From the NCBI RefSeq assembly GCF_029931775.1, contig NC_079320.1:42015521-42079520 (forward strand): 64,000 nt of DNA, written 5' to 3'. The translations under genes and the position numbers were made by a program. Below, in pieces: positions 27,920-39,525 of this stretch. Origin of the DNA: Euleptes europaea. Lineage: Eukaryota > Chordata > Lepidosauria > Squamata > Sphaerodactylidae. Position 1 is the stretch's first letter. Each line of letters begins with the position of its first letter. Under the pieces are notes generated by a model, which had not been told where the DNA came from, searched no databases, and worked only from the letters and a program-made list of their open reading frames with translations.

Positions 27920-29411
27920 ACATATTTGGCAGTATCTATCTGTTTACAAATGCTAGACTGAACAGGCACTGCTAGGCCAAGTCAGCATAAGATTCTCCCC
28001 CTCCCCAAAAAGGTCCCCCCCCACTGTCCCCCCAGGATTGTCAACCTTGTTGGATCATGATGTATGATCTTTTCTGAATGTCAAATGCTTAACCTCTGAA
28101 AGAACACAGAGCCCAGGAAACGTGATAAGAGTTTTTGTTTTTGTGTCTGTTGGGCTGTTCCTTGCTGGTTTCCCAAACAATGAGGTAGACTCGGGCAGGT
28201 GGCTAGAGAAGAGAATTAAGAGATAATTGAGATTAATTTTCTATTCAGGCTTACTTGCCTCTTACCTAATTGAATGCATGTTTCCTTTATGAATGATAAT
28301 CAATTGTGTCAAGCCTTGTGGTGGTTTGCAAAGACTTGGATTGAGCGTAGGTCCTGGGGAAAAGCTTCCTTGCCTTGTTCGTTCTCTCCCCCGCCCGCCC
28401 GCCCGCCCGCCCGCCTTGCAGCTTTCATCTGAGTTGTTAGTCATTTCCAGGTTATTTAGAAGCTTCCAGCAATTTCCCATCTGCCTGAGGGGAATCTCAA
28501 CTCCAGCCACAGCAAGTAAGCACGATGGTTCAGATTTGTTTTGTTACCGAAGGCAGCATTACGTGTTTCACCAAATGAGTATTTTAAAAACAAATAACAA
28601 CCCGCTGACTAGTTAGCGCTTCTCAGGAAAAGTGCAGGAAGGAGAGGGTGATTTGGAGCACAGGAGGTGGAAAAATGATACGTGCAGAGCTACGCTAACC
28701 AGAGTTTTTGCCCTAATTCTATGGAACCCAGTCGGCTTGAATGGTGTTGCTTTGCTTAAGACTGCACTGTTGGCCTTTCTCCTCTTCACTGCTTTTCCAT
28801 TCCCCCCTAGAGGGAGCCAAATGTGTTTTTTGAGGGAAAACACGCATCCAGAAACCTGTGAAAGGGGAAGTGGACGGGGGGGTGGGGGGAGTTGTAGAGG
28901 ATACAGGGTTAAGCCCCCCCCTCTGCTGCTGCTCTCTTCCAAATACTCTTCACGGGGCTCCCTTTCTTTAGAAGACAAGGCTGTCAAGGGTTTGTTACAT
29001 TAATTTCCCCCCCTATCGAGTAGCACTGCTCCAATACTTTCAGGTCTGTGGACCTTGTCTATATAGGAGAGCATTTTAATCCCTTGCCAAATGAAGACTT
29101 GTAATGATGGAAGAGGCACACGCAGCCAGCATTGCCCTCTTTCCGGCTTTGTGCTGGAAAGCACGCTCACTTGAGGGCGACTGATTCTGGAGCAGATAAG
29201 CAAGTGGAAATTGCATAGACTAGAGCAGCAAGATAGAGCCTGCAGTCTTCCACCTGTGTGTTCCAGAATAATCCTATTGACTCCAGCAGGATTACCTTGA
29301 AATAATGGTTAGCTGATTGTGGCCACTAGGCAATTAAAAACAAAAAGTGAAGGGATGCAAGTGTGGCATATTTAGTGCTGCAGAAGAGCCAAGGTGTGTT
29401 TCTTCTACAGT
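27920..29411. other. Intronic or intergenic, GC simple repeat only
   Basis: A (CCCG)n run of about 28 bases sits at 28388-28415 within otherwise unremarkable sequence; several open stretches around it have no recognisable domain. CpG density is raised only in the repeat itself. Confidence 0.4.
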
Positions 29412-29594
29412 AAGAGTTGTTTGACAATGGAATCAGTTGCCTAGGGAGGTGGTGAGCTCCCCCTCACTGGCAGTCTTTAAGCAGAGGCTGGACAGGCACT
29501 TGTCAGGGATGCTCCAGGCTGATCTTGCATTAAGCAGGGGGTTGGACTAGATGGCCTGTATGGAACCTTCCAACTGCGATTCTATGATACAATT
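29412..29594 (+). mobile_element. CR1 LINE 3' end
   Basis: gttgcctagggaggtggtga then cagtctttaagcagaggctg, gggttggactagatggcctg and ccttccaactgcgattctat is the CR1 terminal region with its ATTCTATG-type end. Most of the LINE is missing (5' truncation). Confidence 0.85.
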
Positions 29595-29647
29595 CTGTTT
29601 TCAGCTCTTAGTGCACATGTGAATGCATGCACGCACACCCTTTAAAG

Positions 29648-29932
29648 CACTGGTTTCCAACCGGGGGTCCATGGACCCCCAGGGGTCCGTGAGAACTAAA
29701 TTAAGGTCAGCGAAACAAAGTTATAAACCCATAATAAATTAATATTTTCAATTAAAAGTTCTCTATTATAAAAATATATATTCAAATATTATTCTAAGTT
29801 TAATGTTTAACTAACAGTTATGATTAAAGTTTGTTTTCAAATTCTCAGAATTTTTATTTTGAACCTTGGGGTCCCTGCACCAAACAAAAAAGTCCTAGTG
29901 GTCCCTGGTCAAAAAAAGGTTGGGAACCACTG
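29648..29932. mobile_element. hAT-type MITE, copy B
   Basis: Same family as 12628-12911, with a perfect 8-bp TSD CTTTAAAG (29640-29647, 29933-29940). The right 200 bases are almost identical to copy A; the left 80 bases carry most of the differences. Confidence 0.88.
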
Positions 29933-29940
29933 CTTTAAAG

Positions 29941-30728
29941 CAACAAATATGCTTTCTTTCTTAATGCAAAGCTTATTCCCTCTGCTCCAGCTATGTTGTA
30001 TAGTGATAAAACGGGTGTTGCCGGAAAGTCCTTTATGTTGGGGGGAGAATTCTCTTTACAAGCCCCAATATCAAGCAGTGTTCAAAAATGACGGGGCTGG
30101 AAAATGCAGGGCATATCAATGCAAGGCACGTGAGCCTTGGCAGACAAAACACGTTCTACGAGTATGTTCTAGTGAGCCTTGTCTCAAATTAAGCTCTGAT
30201 AACGGAGAGGGTGTTTCTGCCAGGAGAATGATTATTGTTTATTACTTGTAAAGAGGAAGCAGAGGAGAGAAACAAAGGCTTGTATTTGTGTTCAGTATTC
30301 ATAGCCTTTTGAGTTCACGTTATTGGGTTTTGTAGTTCGTTTGAGAAAGAGGGATTTTTAGGGTTTATATTGAGCCAGGCCTCATTCCTAGACTGTGTGA
30401 AGTAACAAAAGAGAGTATCTCTCTGTGCTGGTAGAATATATTTACCTCAGCATGGACTAACTGCAGCTTGTCACCTCACCTCAGGGATTTGGCAGTGGAG
30501 CTTACAGGTCCAAAGCTGAGCGGTGAGGTCTCTCTTTCTGGAAAATTAAGAGCTGGAGGTTAACCCATAGAGGAATGTGTGGCTGGTTATCTAGCTCAAT
30601 ACAGGTCAGAACACAATTCATGGCGCATCAAAAGGTTACAGCTAGTAGTTTCTCCAGCTATATACCCAGACATGTTATTTGTAACTAATGCACTGTACCA
30701 CAATTTGTCTTCTTTCCTTTTATGACAG
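29941..30728. other. Intronic or intergenic, nothing supported
   Basis: Open stretches occur here but none has convincing splice sites at both ends or known similarity. Confidence 0.4.
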
Positions 30729-30813
30729 ATTAATCATAATGCCGCCAGTATTGCATCACCGGTAACACCCCTTGATGCAATTCATCACTGGAATAAACAT
30801 GCGTATGAATACG
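30729..30813 (+). CDS. Candidate exon of unidentified + strand gene
   Basis: The acceptor ttctttccttttatgacag is strong and the donor ACG|GTGAGC lies at 30814. Only one frame is open: INHNAASIASPVTPLDAIHH then WNKHAYEY. It starts in phase 0 and ends in phase 1, and joins the next exon (30937) in frame. It cannot follow 26044-26112 directly, since that join gives GAT-TAA; one more exon would have to lie between. It may belong to the C4orf51-like gene or to another transcript. Confidence 0.5.
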
Positions 30814-30936
30814 GTGAGCTGAGTTCTGCCTTTTTAACATTTTCATTGAGATTCCTTTTTTCACTTTTGCAGCACACAATTTCCAAGTTTTGAATGTTTT
30901 TCAGCTTCTTTTCCTTGTCTTTATCTTTCATCTCAG

Positions 30937-31115
30937 GCAACCGAATGGCAGAGAAGACCGCAATGACGTCGTCCAACAGCCAGGATATTCCTACCGAGTT
31001 CTGCATTGCAAACAACTTTCAGTATGAGCCTTTCAAGACTGTCTCTCTTTGCAAAGATAACTCACGATGGGTAGCCGTGTTAGTCCTCCAACAGCAGGAG
31101 AAAACGGAACCTTGA
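30937..31115 (+). CDS. Candidate terminal exon of unidentified + strand gene
   Basis: Acceptor tctttatctttcatctcag ends at 30936. The frame continues from 30729-30813 as GNRMAEKTAMTSSNSQDIPT, EFCIANNFQYEPFKTVSL and ends with TGA at 31113. The last 17 or so residues (from RWVAVLV) come from sequence (atgggtagccgtgttagtc) that looks like the head of an interspersed repeat. The original C-terminus may therefore have been replaced by repeat sequence, or the exon may really end earlier. No family recognised. Confidence 0.45.
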
Positions 31116-31163
31116 TTACTTACCGTGAAGGTCCCTTCTCCTCAGTAGCAACCAGAGACCTCC

Positions 31164-31250
31164 CCCCAACAGAGTGAGAAGAGCAATACTCCAGTAGCAC
31201 CTTAAAGACTAACAAATTTTTGGCAGGGTATGAGCTTTTGTGAGCCACAG
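31164..31250 (+). repeat. Fold-back repeat, partial copy
   Basis: actccagtagcaccttaaag, actaacaaatttttggcagg and gtatgagcttttgtgagcca match one arm of the element at 18773-18942. Confidence 0.6.
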
Positions 31251-31290
31251 CTTAAGAAGTATAAATTAGGGATTAAAGGCTCTGTCTGTA

Positions 31291-31590
31291 GGAGCCCCGT
31301 GGCGCAGAGTGGTAAGCTGCAGTACTGCAGTCAAAAGCTCTGCTCACGATCTGAGTTCGATCCCAACGGAAGTTGGTTTCAGGTAGCCGGCTCAAGGTTG
31401 ACTCTGCCTTCCATCCTTCCGAGGTCGGTGAAATGAGTACCCAGCTTGCTGGGGGTAAAGGGAAGATGACTGGGGAAGGCACTGGCAAACCACCCCGTAA
31501 ACAAAGTCTGCCTAGGAAACGTCAGGATGTGACGTCACCCCATGGGTCAGGAATGACCCGGTGCTTGCACAGGGGACCTTTACCTTTTTT
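31291..31590 (+). repeat. ACA-SINE2-like tRNA SINE, full length
   Basis: Head gccccgtggcgcagagtggt (A box), gagttcgatcc (B box), body tcaaggttgactctgccttc and gaaatgagtacccagcttgc, 3' end gtcaccccatgggtcaggaa and acaggggacctttacc. A second full copy is at 52066-52346. Confidence 0.85.
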
Positions 31591-31624
31591 ACTGTAGCTA
31601 AGGATTTTACTGTTATCCTTAATT

Positions 31625-31780
31625 TGGGGCTGAGAGAGCTGTGACTTGCCCAAGGTCACCCAGCTGGCTCCGTGTGTAGGTGTGGGGAACAAATCCAGTT
31701 CACCAGATCAGCCTCTGCTGCTCATGTGGAGGAGTGCTCCAAACCACTGCTCTTACCCACTACTACACCATGCTGGCTTC
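31625..31780 (-). repeat. Sauria-type SINE, partial, antisense
   Basis: gagagctgtgacttgcccaa, aatccagttcaccagatcag and tactacaccatgctggcttc; the 3' Bov-B-like end is missing. Confidence 0.75.
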
Positions 31781-31795
31781 CCCTTACTTATTGCT

Positions 31796-31868
31796 TTTAA
31801 AGGAGGAGCAGGATATTGAACCCAAGACTTTGTGCCTGCAGAGCAGATGCTCTAGCCCTGAGCCACAG
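31796..31868 (-). repeat. tRNA-like SINE head fragment, antisense
   Basis: gatattgaacccaagacttt then gagcagatgctctagccctg and agccacag resembles the antisense tRNA(Ala)-like head. Confidence 0.55.
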
Positions 31869-32180
31869 ATCTACGTTTTCAGGGTCTCTGACCCTATATA
31901 TAGCAGAGCACACAAAACAAGGACCTTCCTGGCTGGACTGGTAAAATTCTGATCAGTTGGCAACTCTGTCAGGTGCAAATGGGATTTGTTAATTAGTCAG
32001 TTGCCAATAAGACTCACAAGGACTTAGGCCCAGAAAATGTCCAGGAATATTAAATGAGAAAATAAGAAAAAGATGCCTTTGATCATGCACAAATTGCCTT
32101 TTCCACCCTGCTTAGTAAGCACAAGCGGTCCACTCATATCAGGAAGTAAGGACTGGAGAGTATAAATTTCAGGTGAACAC

Positions 32181-32280
32181 AAGAAGAAGACGAGTTGGTT
32201 TTTATATGCTGACTTTCTCTACCTTTTAGGGAAAACCAAACCAGCTTACAATCACCTTCCCTTCCTCTCCCCACAACAGA
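32181..32280 (-). repeat. Sauria-type SINE 3' end, antisense
   Basis: agaagaagacgagttggttt, ttatatgctgactttctcta and ccagcttacaatcaccttcc: the tail half only. Confidence 0.75.
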
Positions 32281-32794
32281 TAACAAGTTTTATTCAGTGT
32301 ACCTATAGTTTAATTAAGACTTAAAACTTTAATTAAAGTTTATTAAGTTAATAAACGGTGTACCTACCTGTATAGTTTAAGTTTAAGAAATTTGGCTCTC
32401 AAAAGAAATCTCAATTGTTGTACTGTTGATATTTGGCTCTTTTGACTAATGAGTTTGCCGACCACTGATCTAGCTTCAAACACGTTGGAAACGAGTAGCT
32501 TTTAAATCTCCAAGGCTTTTTCCAAGGTTGTGCCAACAGGCTCTGAACAGCCATAATTAAACATCTGTCTTCTGTTTTGAGCCTAAGTAAGTATTCCAGC
32601 TATTCTAACTATTGTATCATATAGAAATTCTTATTCAAAATGTGATTATTAATATCCCAAAATGTGAGAGTGCTTTCACCAAATATGTGATAAATCTGCA
32701 TTTACATAGCCACACTGCCAGCAGATTGACATACTATCAGAATACATTTTTGGTCTCCAGGGAGTGGAGTTCCAATGGAAGAACGCGTTATACA

Positions 32795-33018
32795 ATAATC
32801 TGGCTTACTTCTTTTGTTCACTGCCTTTCTTCCAAAGAGCTCAGAGTGACAATTTAATTTAACAGCAATACTGTGTGGTATGTAAAGCTGAAGGAAAGAA
32901 AGTGACTTCCCAAAGATGATGCCACCCAGTAACCTTTATGGGTGGATGAGGGGGACTGAATTTGTCTCTCCCCCATTTAAATCCAACACACTAGTTACCA
33001 CACCACACTGGCTTTCTT
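32795..33018 (-). repeat. MIR/CORE-like tRNA SINE, antisense
   Basis: Antisense order from aagagctcagagtgacaatt through atgatgccacccagtaacct to accacaccacactggctt. Diverged. Confidence 0.5.
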
Positions 33019-33309
33019 AGCACTTGGATGACAGAGTCAAGAGGTAGTAAAGATGGTTAAGTTTAAAAGCTGCAATAGAATATAGTAGGTGTTCTTTTAA
33101 ATAAACTTAAACATGGTAGGGCTTTCTAGATTTAAAAAAAATAACCCTGTGACCCTACGCATAGAAAAGGTTAGACAGCAGTCCATTAGGTGGCTTTACT
33201 TGCTTCTTCATTCCTTAGTTCTCCTAGTTGCCCCTCGGTATTTTACAACAATGTCTAAATATGTGCTTGCTAAATAACAAAACAGTGGAAAAGAGAGGCA
33301 GAAACGATG

Positions 33310-36300
33310 CCCGAGTATAGCCAACTTTGTTTTTAATTAGAGTATATATACTTCCAAACTGGATACACTAGAAATTGGCAATGCAACGTAAGATGCAAAG
33401 AAATATACCAGTTACTGTCAAAATGACCCTGTACAGCCTTATAATGCAAAAAAAGCTTTATACAATACAAATTTCCATTAATGTACACAAACCTTGACAG
33501 TGTGATATTTGAATATGATACAGCAAGTTAAAAAGGAGAGGGGGAAGCAAGAAAAGTATTCAAAGAAGGTAACTAAATTACTGCATGGAAATTGAGAAAC
33601 CAGCCTATCTTAAAGAATGCATAGCGGAAAAAGCAGATACAAAGTGAGTGTCTTGACAGACTTCATCAGAAATGTGAAACAAGCAAAGGATATTTATAGA
33701 GAGCATTCCTTTCTTTAGTGTCAAACAGGAAACCAATTGCTGTATATGCAAGGGCCTTTATAAATACTGTATATTTTTTTCTTAAAAAAATAAAAACACC
33801 TCCAGATGCATTATTTTTCCTCACTCAGAAGTCATGTATAACTAACTTTCCAGAAATTTCAGTGTCCAAAGTGCTAAATAAAGCTGCCCAATTACATTAA
33901 GCATAACTATGACAGACAAAATACAAAGGAAAATGATTAAACCCAAGGCATTAAGTTGCTTACAGCATCATAATACTCTCATTGCTTGACGTTCCTATGT
34001 ATATTGCACCATTTGGTTTACGGAACATCTTCCTTTAACATTCCTATGTGTGTGTAGCTCACAGCTGGCAGACTAGTTAGTATTTTCACTTTTAATAAGG
34101 TCTCTGCTTGATCGTTTGGACAGTCAACCAGAAACACCTTGAGTGTTTTTAGTTAATGACAGCAATTGCTAACAGCATCAAAGTTCCATAATTTATGGTA
34201 TAAACTAACTCCCTTTTTATTTTTAAAAAACCCTAATTGTAAATAGCTTCCTAGTGGGCAAGTCTTTCTTCTTCTCTTAAAATTCCTAGCAAAGGATGCA
34301 ACTGAGCCCATTCCACTCAGTGGCAAGACTGCAGTTAAGTTAATGAATCAAGATTATATCCCAAAAACCACATAGACAGATAGATAGGAAATGTAGCAGT
34401 TTGAGTGTCTGCCAATCTAGTGATAGTAGCATTCTGGAAAAGGGAAATAGGTCAGATCTGTTGTATTATGCAGAACACCACCTTAACTGCATCGACACAG
34501 CTCACAGCAGGATCTGACATAGGTAGGTCTACCATGGCTGCTGTTCCCCTTGGATGCTTTGCCGTGCAGCTGAGGGGTCACCAGCCCTTCCTTCATCATA
34601 GCCCCCTTCTCCACCTATCCCTTTGCCAGGCAGCAGAATTTGCATGATGATGCTCTGCCACACCATTGATGAGCATCTATTACTAGGCCCTGCTATGCCA
34701 TCACACCTGGGGGCAGAATGCCACTGTAAGGTCTCAGGTCATGATGATACTTCACTGGACCTTATGCCAATCACCTATTGGCCAGCAGAGCAACTCGTAG
34801 GATGAGTACCAAAAAAGCAGTTTTAATCAAGACAAGAGCAATTAATAAGATGTGTTAGGAACAACTCAAATAATGACATTTAACTGTAATAGATTAGCCA
34901 GGTGAAGCAACATGCTGACTACATTCTCGCATGGACTCATTACCTTGATTGTAGTTATTCTGCTTTAAGGTTATAACTTCTTAATATTTAGGGATCCTTC
35001 CTTCCCATCCTCCACTGTAAACAGTTTCTAGTATTGTAACATACACACAGACTTGGATTCCTTCCCACATGTGTTTAGTGGCAGAAACTGGATGTGATAC
35101 CAATACACAATAAACATCACTGCATGGGTGAGGGGGGAAAATTAAATAGTGGGAAAAGATATCAATTGACTTAGATCTTCCATTAGGAATGCCACATTTG
35201 CTTCTTACTGCAATAAAGTGCAATAGTTATGTCATTTTAATGACCACAAAGTAAGAGCTTTAAGAAAATATAAAGTTAGCTTCCTAGAAAGGTATACTTG
35301 AGTAGGCATTAACAAAATAATATAAAGGATTACAAATAACATGAAGGGTAATGTGTACAGAGACTCAAAATTTGAAAATATAGCTGAAAGGTTGGGCATA
35401 TAAAAGAGAATCATATTGATTAAACAGCACCTTTTTGTCTTTTCATTTAAAAGAACAAACTGTTAAACTTTTCAAACATACAATCTGATATTTCTTCAGT
35501 CCACAAAAAGAAACATTTGCATCTTCTACACTTTCTTTTCTTATTTTTTTTTGCAAGTGAGAAACATACTAGTGCAAGACTCAAGCACTGTGCAAAACCT
35601 GCCTTTATTTAGTCTGAGTATTTACACCCAGAATTTACCAAACTCTTCCTTTTAAAATCCCCTTTCCTGGATTTAACCACCATAGAATTTTACTTGTACA
35701 CTCTTGCAAACCAAGTTAAACACTGCATTTACATTCTTTGAGAATGCCTGTGGTTGGTAATATACCATGATCGGGACCTGATCGAAGGGGCTGCTTCTTA
35801 AAATACCTTTTTGTACTTGGCCTTGCAACAGTGGCAAAATGCAGTGCCGCAACTTTAAATCGCCTTTTTTTTCTTGGCAAAGTAGACAGAAGAGGGTTGG
35901 GCTCTTGCATCAAAACAGTTTATTAAGAAAAGAGCAATTTCAATGCAATGCATGTGTGACCTTTAAAACTGATGCCTGGCATATGCATTTTGTACTCTGG
36001 TATCTGTACTCAAGTACAAAAGGTACTGTAAGATGTGGCCTTGAATTACGTGAATATAATGAAAGAAACTGACCTTGTGCATGCATGGAACGCAATTCCT
36101 GCTTACAGGTTTGTCTGTACCCTCGTGTGGGTCACCGCTGTATTATGTTCAGGGCTACTTCACATTTTTTCCTGCATGGGGGTCATTTCCATGTGTATTC
36201 ACTGTGACATTTTAAAGGTGGCAGGAGTGCTAATTTTGGGCAGCGCATATGCACACAGCAGGAACCCAATTTGTGAACAAAGCCAAAGACGACCAAATAC

Positions 36301-37234
36301 TAGAGTGCACATGCTGTTGCCCACATGGACATCAGCTCCAGGAAGGAAAAATGTAACACGTGAAATGCCCCTTGCTTTGCAGGGCTAGAAGTAATTCCGT
36401 CTACCCTGGTTCCACCTTGATTCGAGGCCAAGGCAGCAACTATATGCTGCAGTTCCAAACAGTACTGCCTGGCATACCCTTCTCCTCAGACTAAGAGCTG
36501 TTGATTCCACATTCCAAAAATTGTAAAATAAAGGGAAGAAGGCAAGGAAGTGAACATGGAGAACTGCAATAACGATCAACAAAGGGTGGGGTCATAGCTC
36601 ATTGGCAGAGCACATGCTTTGCATGTTTAAAGGTCCCATACTCAGTCCCTGCCTTCTCCGGTTAAAGACTACCAGATAGCAAGCACTGGCCTTAGACCCC
36701 TCTGCCTTAGGCCCTGGAGAGCCGCTGCCTGTCAAGAGCAGATGTCACCGGCCCAGGTGGACCAGCCGTCTGGCTCAGTATAAGGCAGCTTCATGTGTCC
36801 CTATTAAATAAAGTACAAAAGGATGTGCAAAAGCAATGTCATGGCACACTGCGGACAGGCTTCCTTTCAGACACGCTCACACTCGCCAACCCAAAGGAAA
36901 ATGCATCCACGTCATCTTTTGCCATTAAGGGCACTCTTGTTCAGCTTAAACAAGACAAAAGAGTTTCTTAGATAAAGAGTACTGGGGACATGCCTCTGAA
37001 GGTAGAAGTATGCAGGAGGTCACCTCTCTGAAGATTTTAATAAAGCAGCCTTCATGTCAATGCATGAAGGAGACACACAGAGCCATTTTTTTGTCTATAC
37101 CTTACTACTAATGATCTATAGTACAAATGTTCAGCCAGTCATACCTCTCGGGTGCATGGTTTATAGCAATGCATATACCTGCTGGATGTCTGTTGTGGGA
37201 GGGGGGATATTTTTGGTACAGAACGTGGCTGCCT
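33310..37234 (-). other. ZNF827: Probable long 3' UTR of ZNF827
   Basis: Directly downstream (on the - strand) of the ZNF827 stop codon. About 3.9 kb of AT-rich sequence with far fewer SINEs than elsewhere: only one insertion, at 36585-36800. An ATTAAA signal on the - strand lies at 33332-33337, and AATAAA on the - strand near 34216, 35606 and 35925, so shorter ends are possible. Boundaries are inferred from repeat absence and poly(A) signals, not shown by transcripts. Confidence 0.4.
36585..36800 (+). repeat. tRNA(Ala)-like SINE
   Basis: gtggggtcatagctcattgg, cagagcacatgctttgcatg, through ggagagccgctgcctgtcaa to tataaggcagcttcatgtgt. It is inserted antisense to ZNF827 inside its probable 3' UTR. 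Confidence 0.75.
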
Positions 37235-38042
37235 TCAGACAGTTTCTGCCCTTTCTGTAAGTCCCAGGTAGGCAAGGAAGGAGTGCTTCGGTGAACAGTC
37301 GCCCAGGCATGCAGTCTGTGGCCTGGGAGGATGGAATGTGATATCAAAGTGGTTCTTGGGGGAAAACATGGTTAAGGGAATCAGGTGGGCAAATTCAGAG
37401 TTTCGGTACTTGTCAAAACACAGGGAAGTGCCGTTGACGGCCAAGGCCTTAAGTGCCACATTTGGCTCAGCCCCACCGCTGTGAGCAGCCGACAGGGCCA
37501 CCGTCTGCAGAGCCTGGGAAGCGGACATCACTGAGAGAGGCGATAAGAGGCTCCGGGGACTGCTGGCGCCGAGGAGAGGACCGGCTTCCTTGGAGGCCGC
37601 CCCCTGGCCCTTTCTCTCCTCTTCGGAGCAGTCCCCGTTCTGGTGCTTCTTCACGTGGCGGCTGAAGACAAACGGGTGGGTGGTCTTGAAGAGGCACTCT
37701 TCGCAGCTGAAAGTCTGGCGAGGAGCATGCTTGAGCTTCTTGTGCAGGTTGAGATTGTCCTTGCGCTTGCAGCTGTAGCTGCACTGGTCACAGTGAAAAG
37801 GGCGCTCCCCAGTGTGCACGCGCACATGCTCTATTAGCTTGTTGGCTGTCTTTGAAAGATAGCCACACTGGTCGCACTTGTAATGGTTGCCAAGGCGATG
37901 CTCCCGGATGTGCATTTCCAGCTCCAGCTGATTGGCTTTCACTGCCTGGCAGATCCGGCACTTGTACTCCATCTTGTAGTGGGTCTTCAGATGGCATTCC
38001 ATGGCTGCTGGACGGTTTGTGGAGTAAATGCAGAATGGGCAC
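37235..38042 (-). CDS. ZNF827: ZNF827 last coding exon (five fingers, C-terminus)
   Basis: Acceptor ctttggtttttgacag on the - strand. Five C2H2 fingers follow each other: CPFC, CRIC, CDQC (HVRVHTGERPF linker), CDQC and CEEC (HVKKH). A low-complexity region (LLSPLSVMSASQALQTVALS) and the conserved tail FDKYRNSEFAHLIPLTMFSP ... SFLAYLGLTERAETV and TGA at 37235-37237 follow. The region after the last finger is the part most unlike human. Confidence 0.96.
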
Positions 38043-39452
38043 CTGTCAAAAACCAAAGAAATAATGACAGATGATTCTAGGTAAACTCTCATTTTCTGTT
38101 TCGCTAATTTCACCTCAACCAATCAAGATATGTAAACTCTTTCACAGTAAGAATGTGGTACGCTTGGTTTAGTACAAACTTAGTTTAAGGATGCTTAAAA
38201 CATAAAAGGGCAGTGGCAAGCGACACAAATGCTGAATTCTTTGAAGTGAAACATTATGGGTCCTTTTGCCTCTCCCACAGACACCTTATTCCCAGAGCAG
38301 GGGAGATCTGCAATCCAGATGTGAATCCCCATCTTGATACTTATCCAGATTCTATTGGAATGTGATGGCTGCATTACGTGAAGGGGACAATCATTTCCAT
38401 CTGAGGCAAATGACCACGTGCAGTGCTTTGTTTTCCATAACCAGAACCTGGTCAGGGCTGAGGTATTGTCAGGAAGATGCCCGACTAGTTCCCACTGTGA
38501 TTCATGAGACACTATGGGGTCATTCATGGGGCTTGTGGTGAAGTATCAGTAATTTCAATGAAATATGCCTATCTTTTCAGACATGTGAGTAACTCATAGA
38601 TGTAAGGTTGTGTTGAGCATTTTAAGTTGAAAGGTGATGTGGATGTTTTATAAATCAAGTGAGAAACAGGGTTGTTAGCCACTGGCAATTGGTAGAAGTC
38701 TTGGGGTGGGCATCAGCACTATAACATTTTGTCACTTCCAGGGAAAACCTTCCTAAGAGTTTCTGGTGATTCTTAAGTGTGGAGTGATATCACATCTGGG
38801 TTTTCCCCAGACGTGACATAACACCATCGCACCAACGGCAATTCTTAAATTTATTTTTTGGCGGAGTGGGGAGTTGCCAGCAGGAGGTCTCTCACCATAA
38901 CAGGACATCTGGCAACCTTAGTGAGAAATAGTTTCCAATATTGAATATTCGAAGAAGGAAGGGGCTGTGGCTCAGTGGTAGACCCTGGAAAGCCACTGAG
39001 TAGACAGTACAGACTTTGATTGACCAAGGGTCCGATTCAGTATAAGGCAGCTTCATGTGTGTTGATCTCACAATTTAATCTTATTTCAGCTCTCAATGAG
39101 AAGCAAAACTTCCTCAATAACCAGCAAATCGTGGCACAATGCCAAAAGTGTTGGAGTCTATTGATTAATAGTAAGATGCACCTTTCTGAAACTGAGCATC
39201 ACATGCAAGGTTCTGAAGAAGCCCAAAGCTTCATGCCCTTCAAAAAATAACCCAAGGAAGAAGAGTCAAAACAGAAGCAGGGCCAGATAACTATTATGGA
39301 GAATTATACTTCAGTGATCATCTTCCTTTTGAGTGCCACTAACAAATTTATTTAGTGAGGCTCTGGCAAACCATGCCAACAAAAAGTGAACAGCGCAGGG
39401 TAGCAGCAACTGCTCTTAATTCCTGAAGTATGGATATAAACAAAGGAATTGC

Positions 39453-39525
<73 letters not shown>

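Noticed and set aside
28293-28616. Open frame spanning the (CCCG)n run, possible CpG-island first exon
   Set aside because: The GC content comes from the simple repeat; flanking CpG density is ordinary and no motif cluster is seen.
29999-30099. Exon-like open stretch AMLYSDKTGVAGKSF after ctctgctccag
   Set aside because: The phase would fit the missing exon, but no good donor in phase 0 was seen before the stop and there is no similarity.
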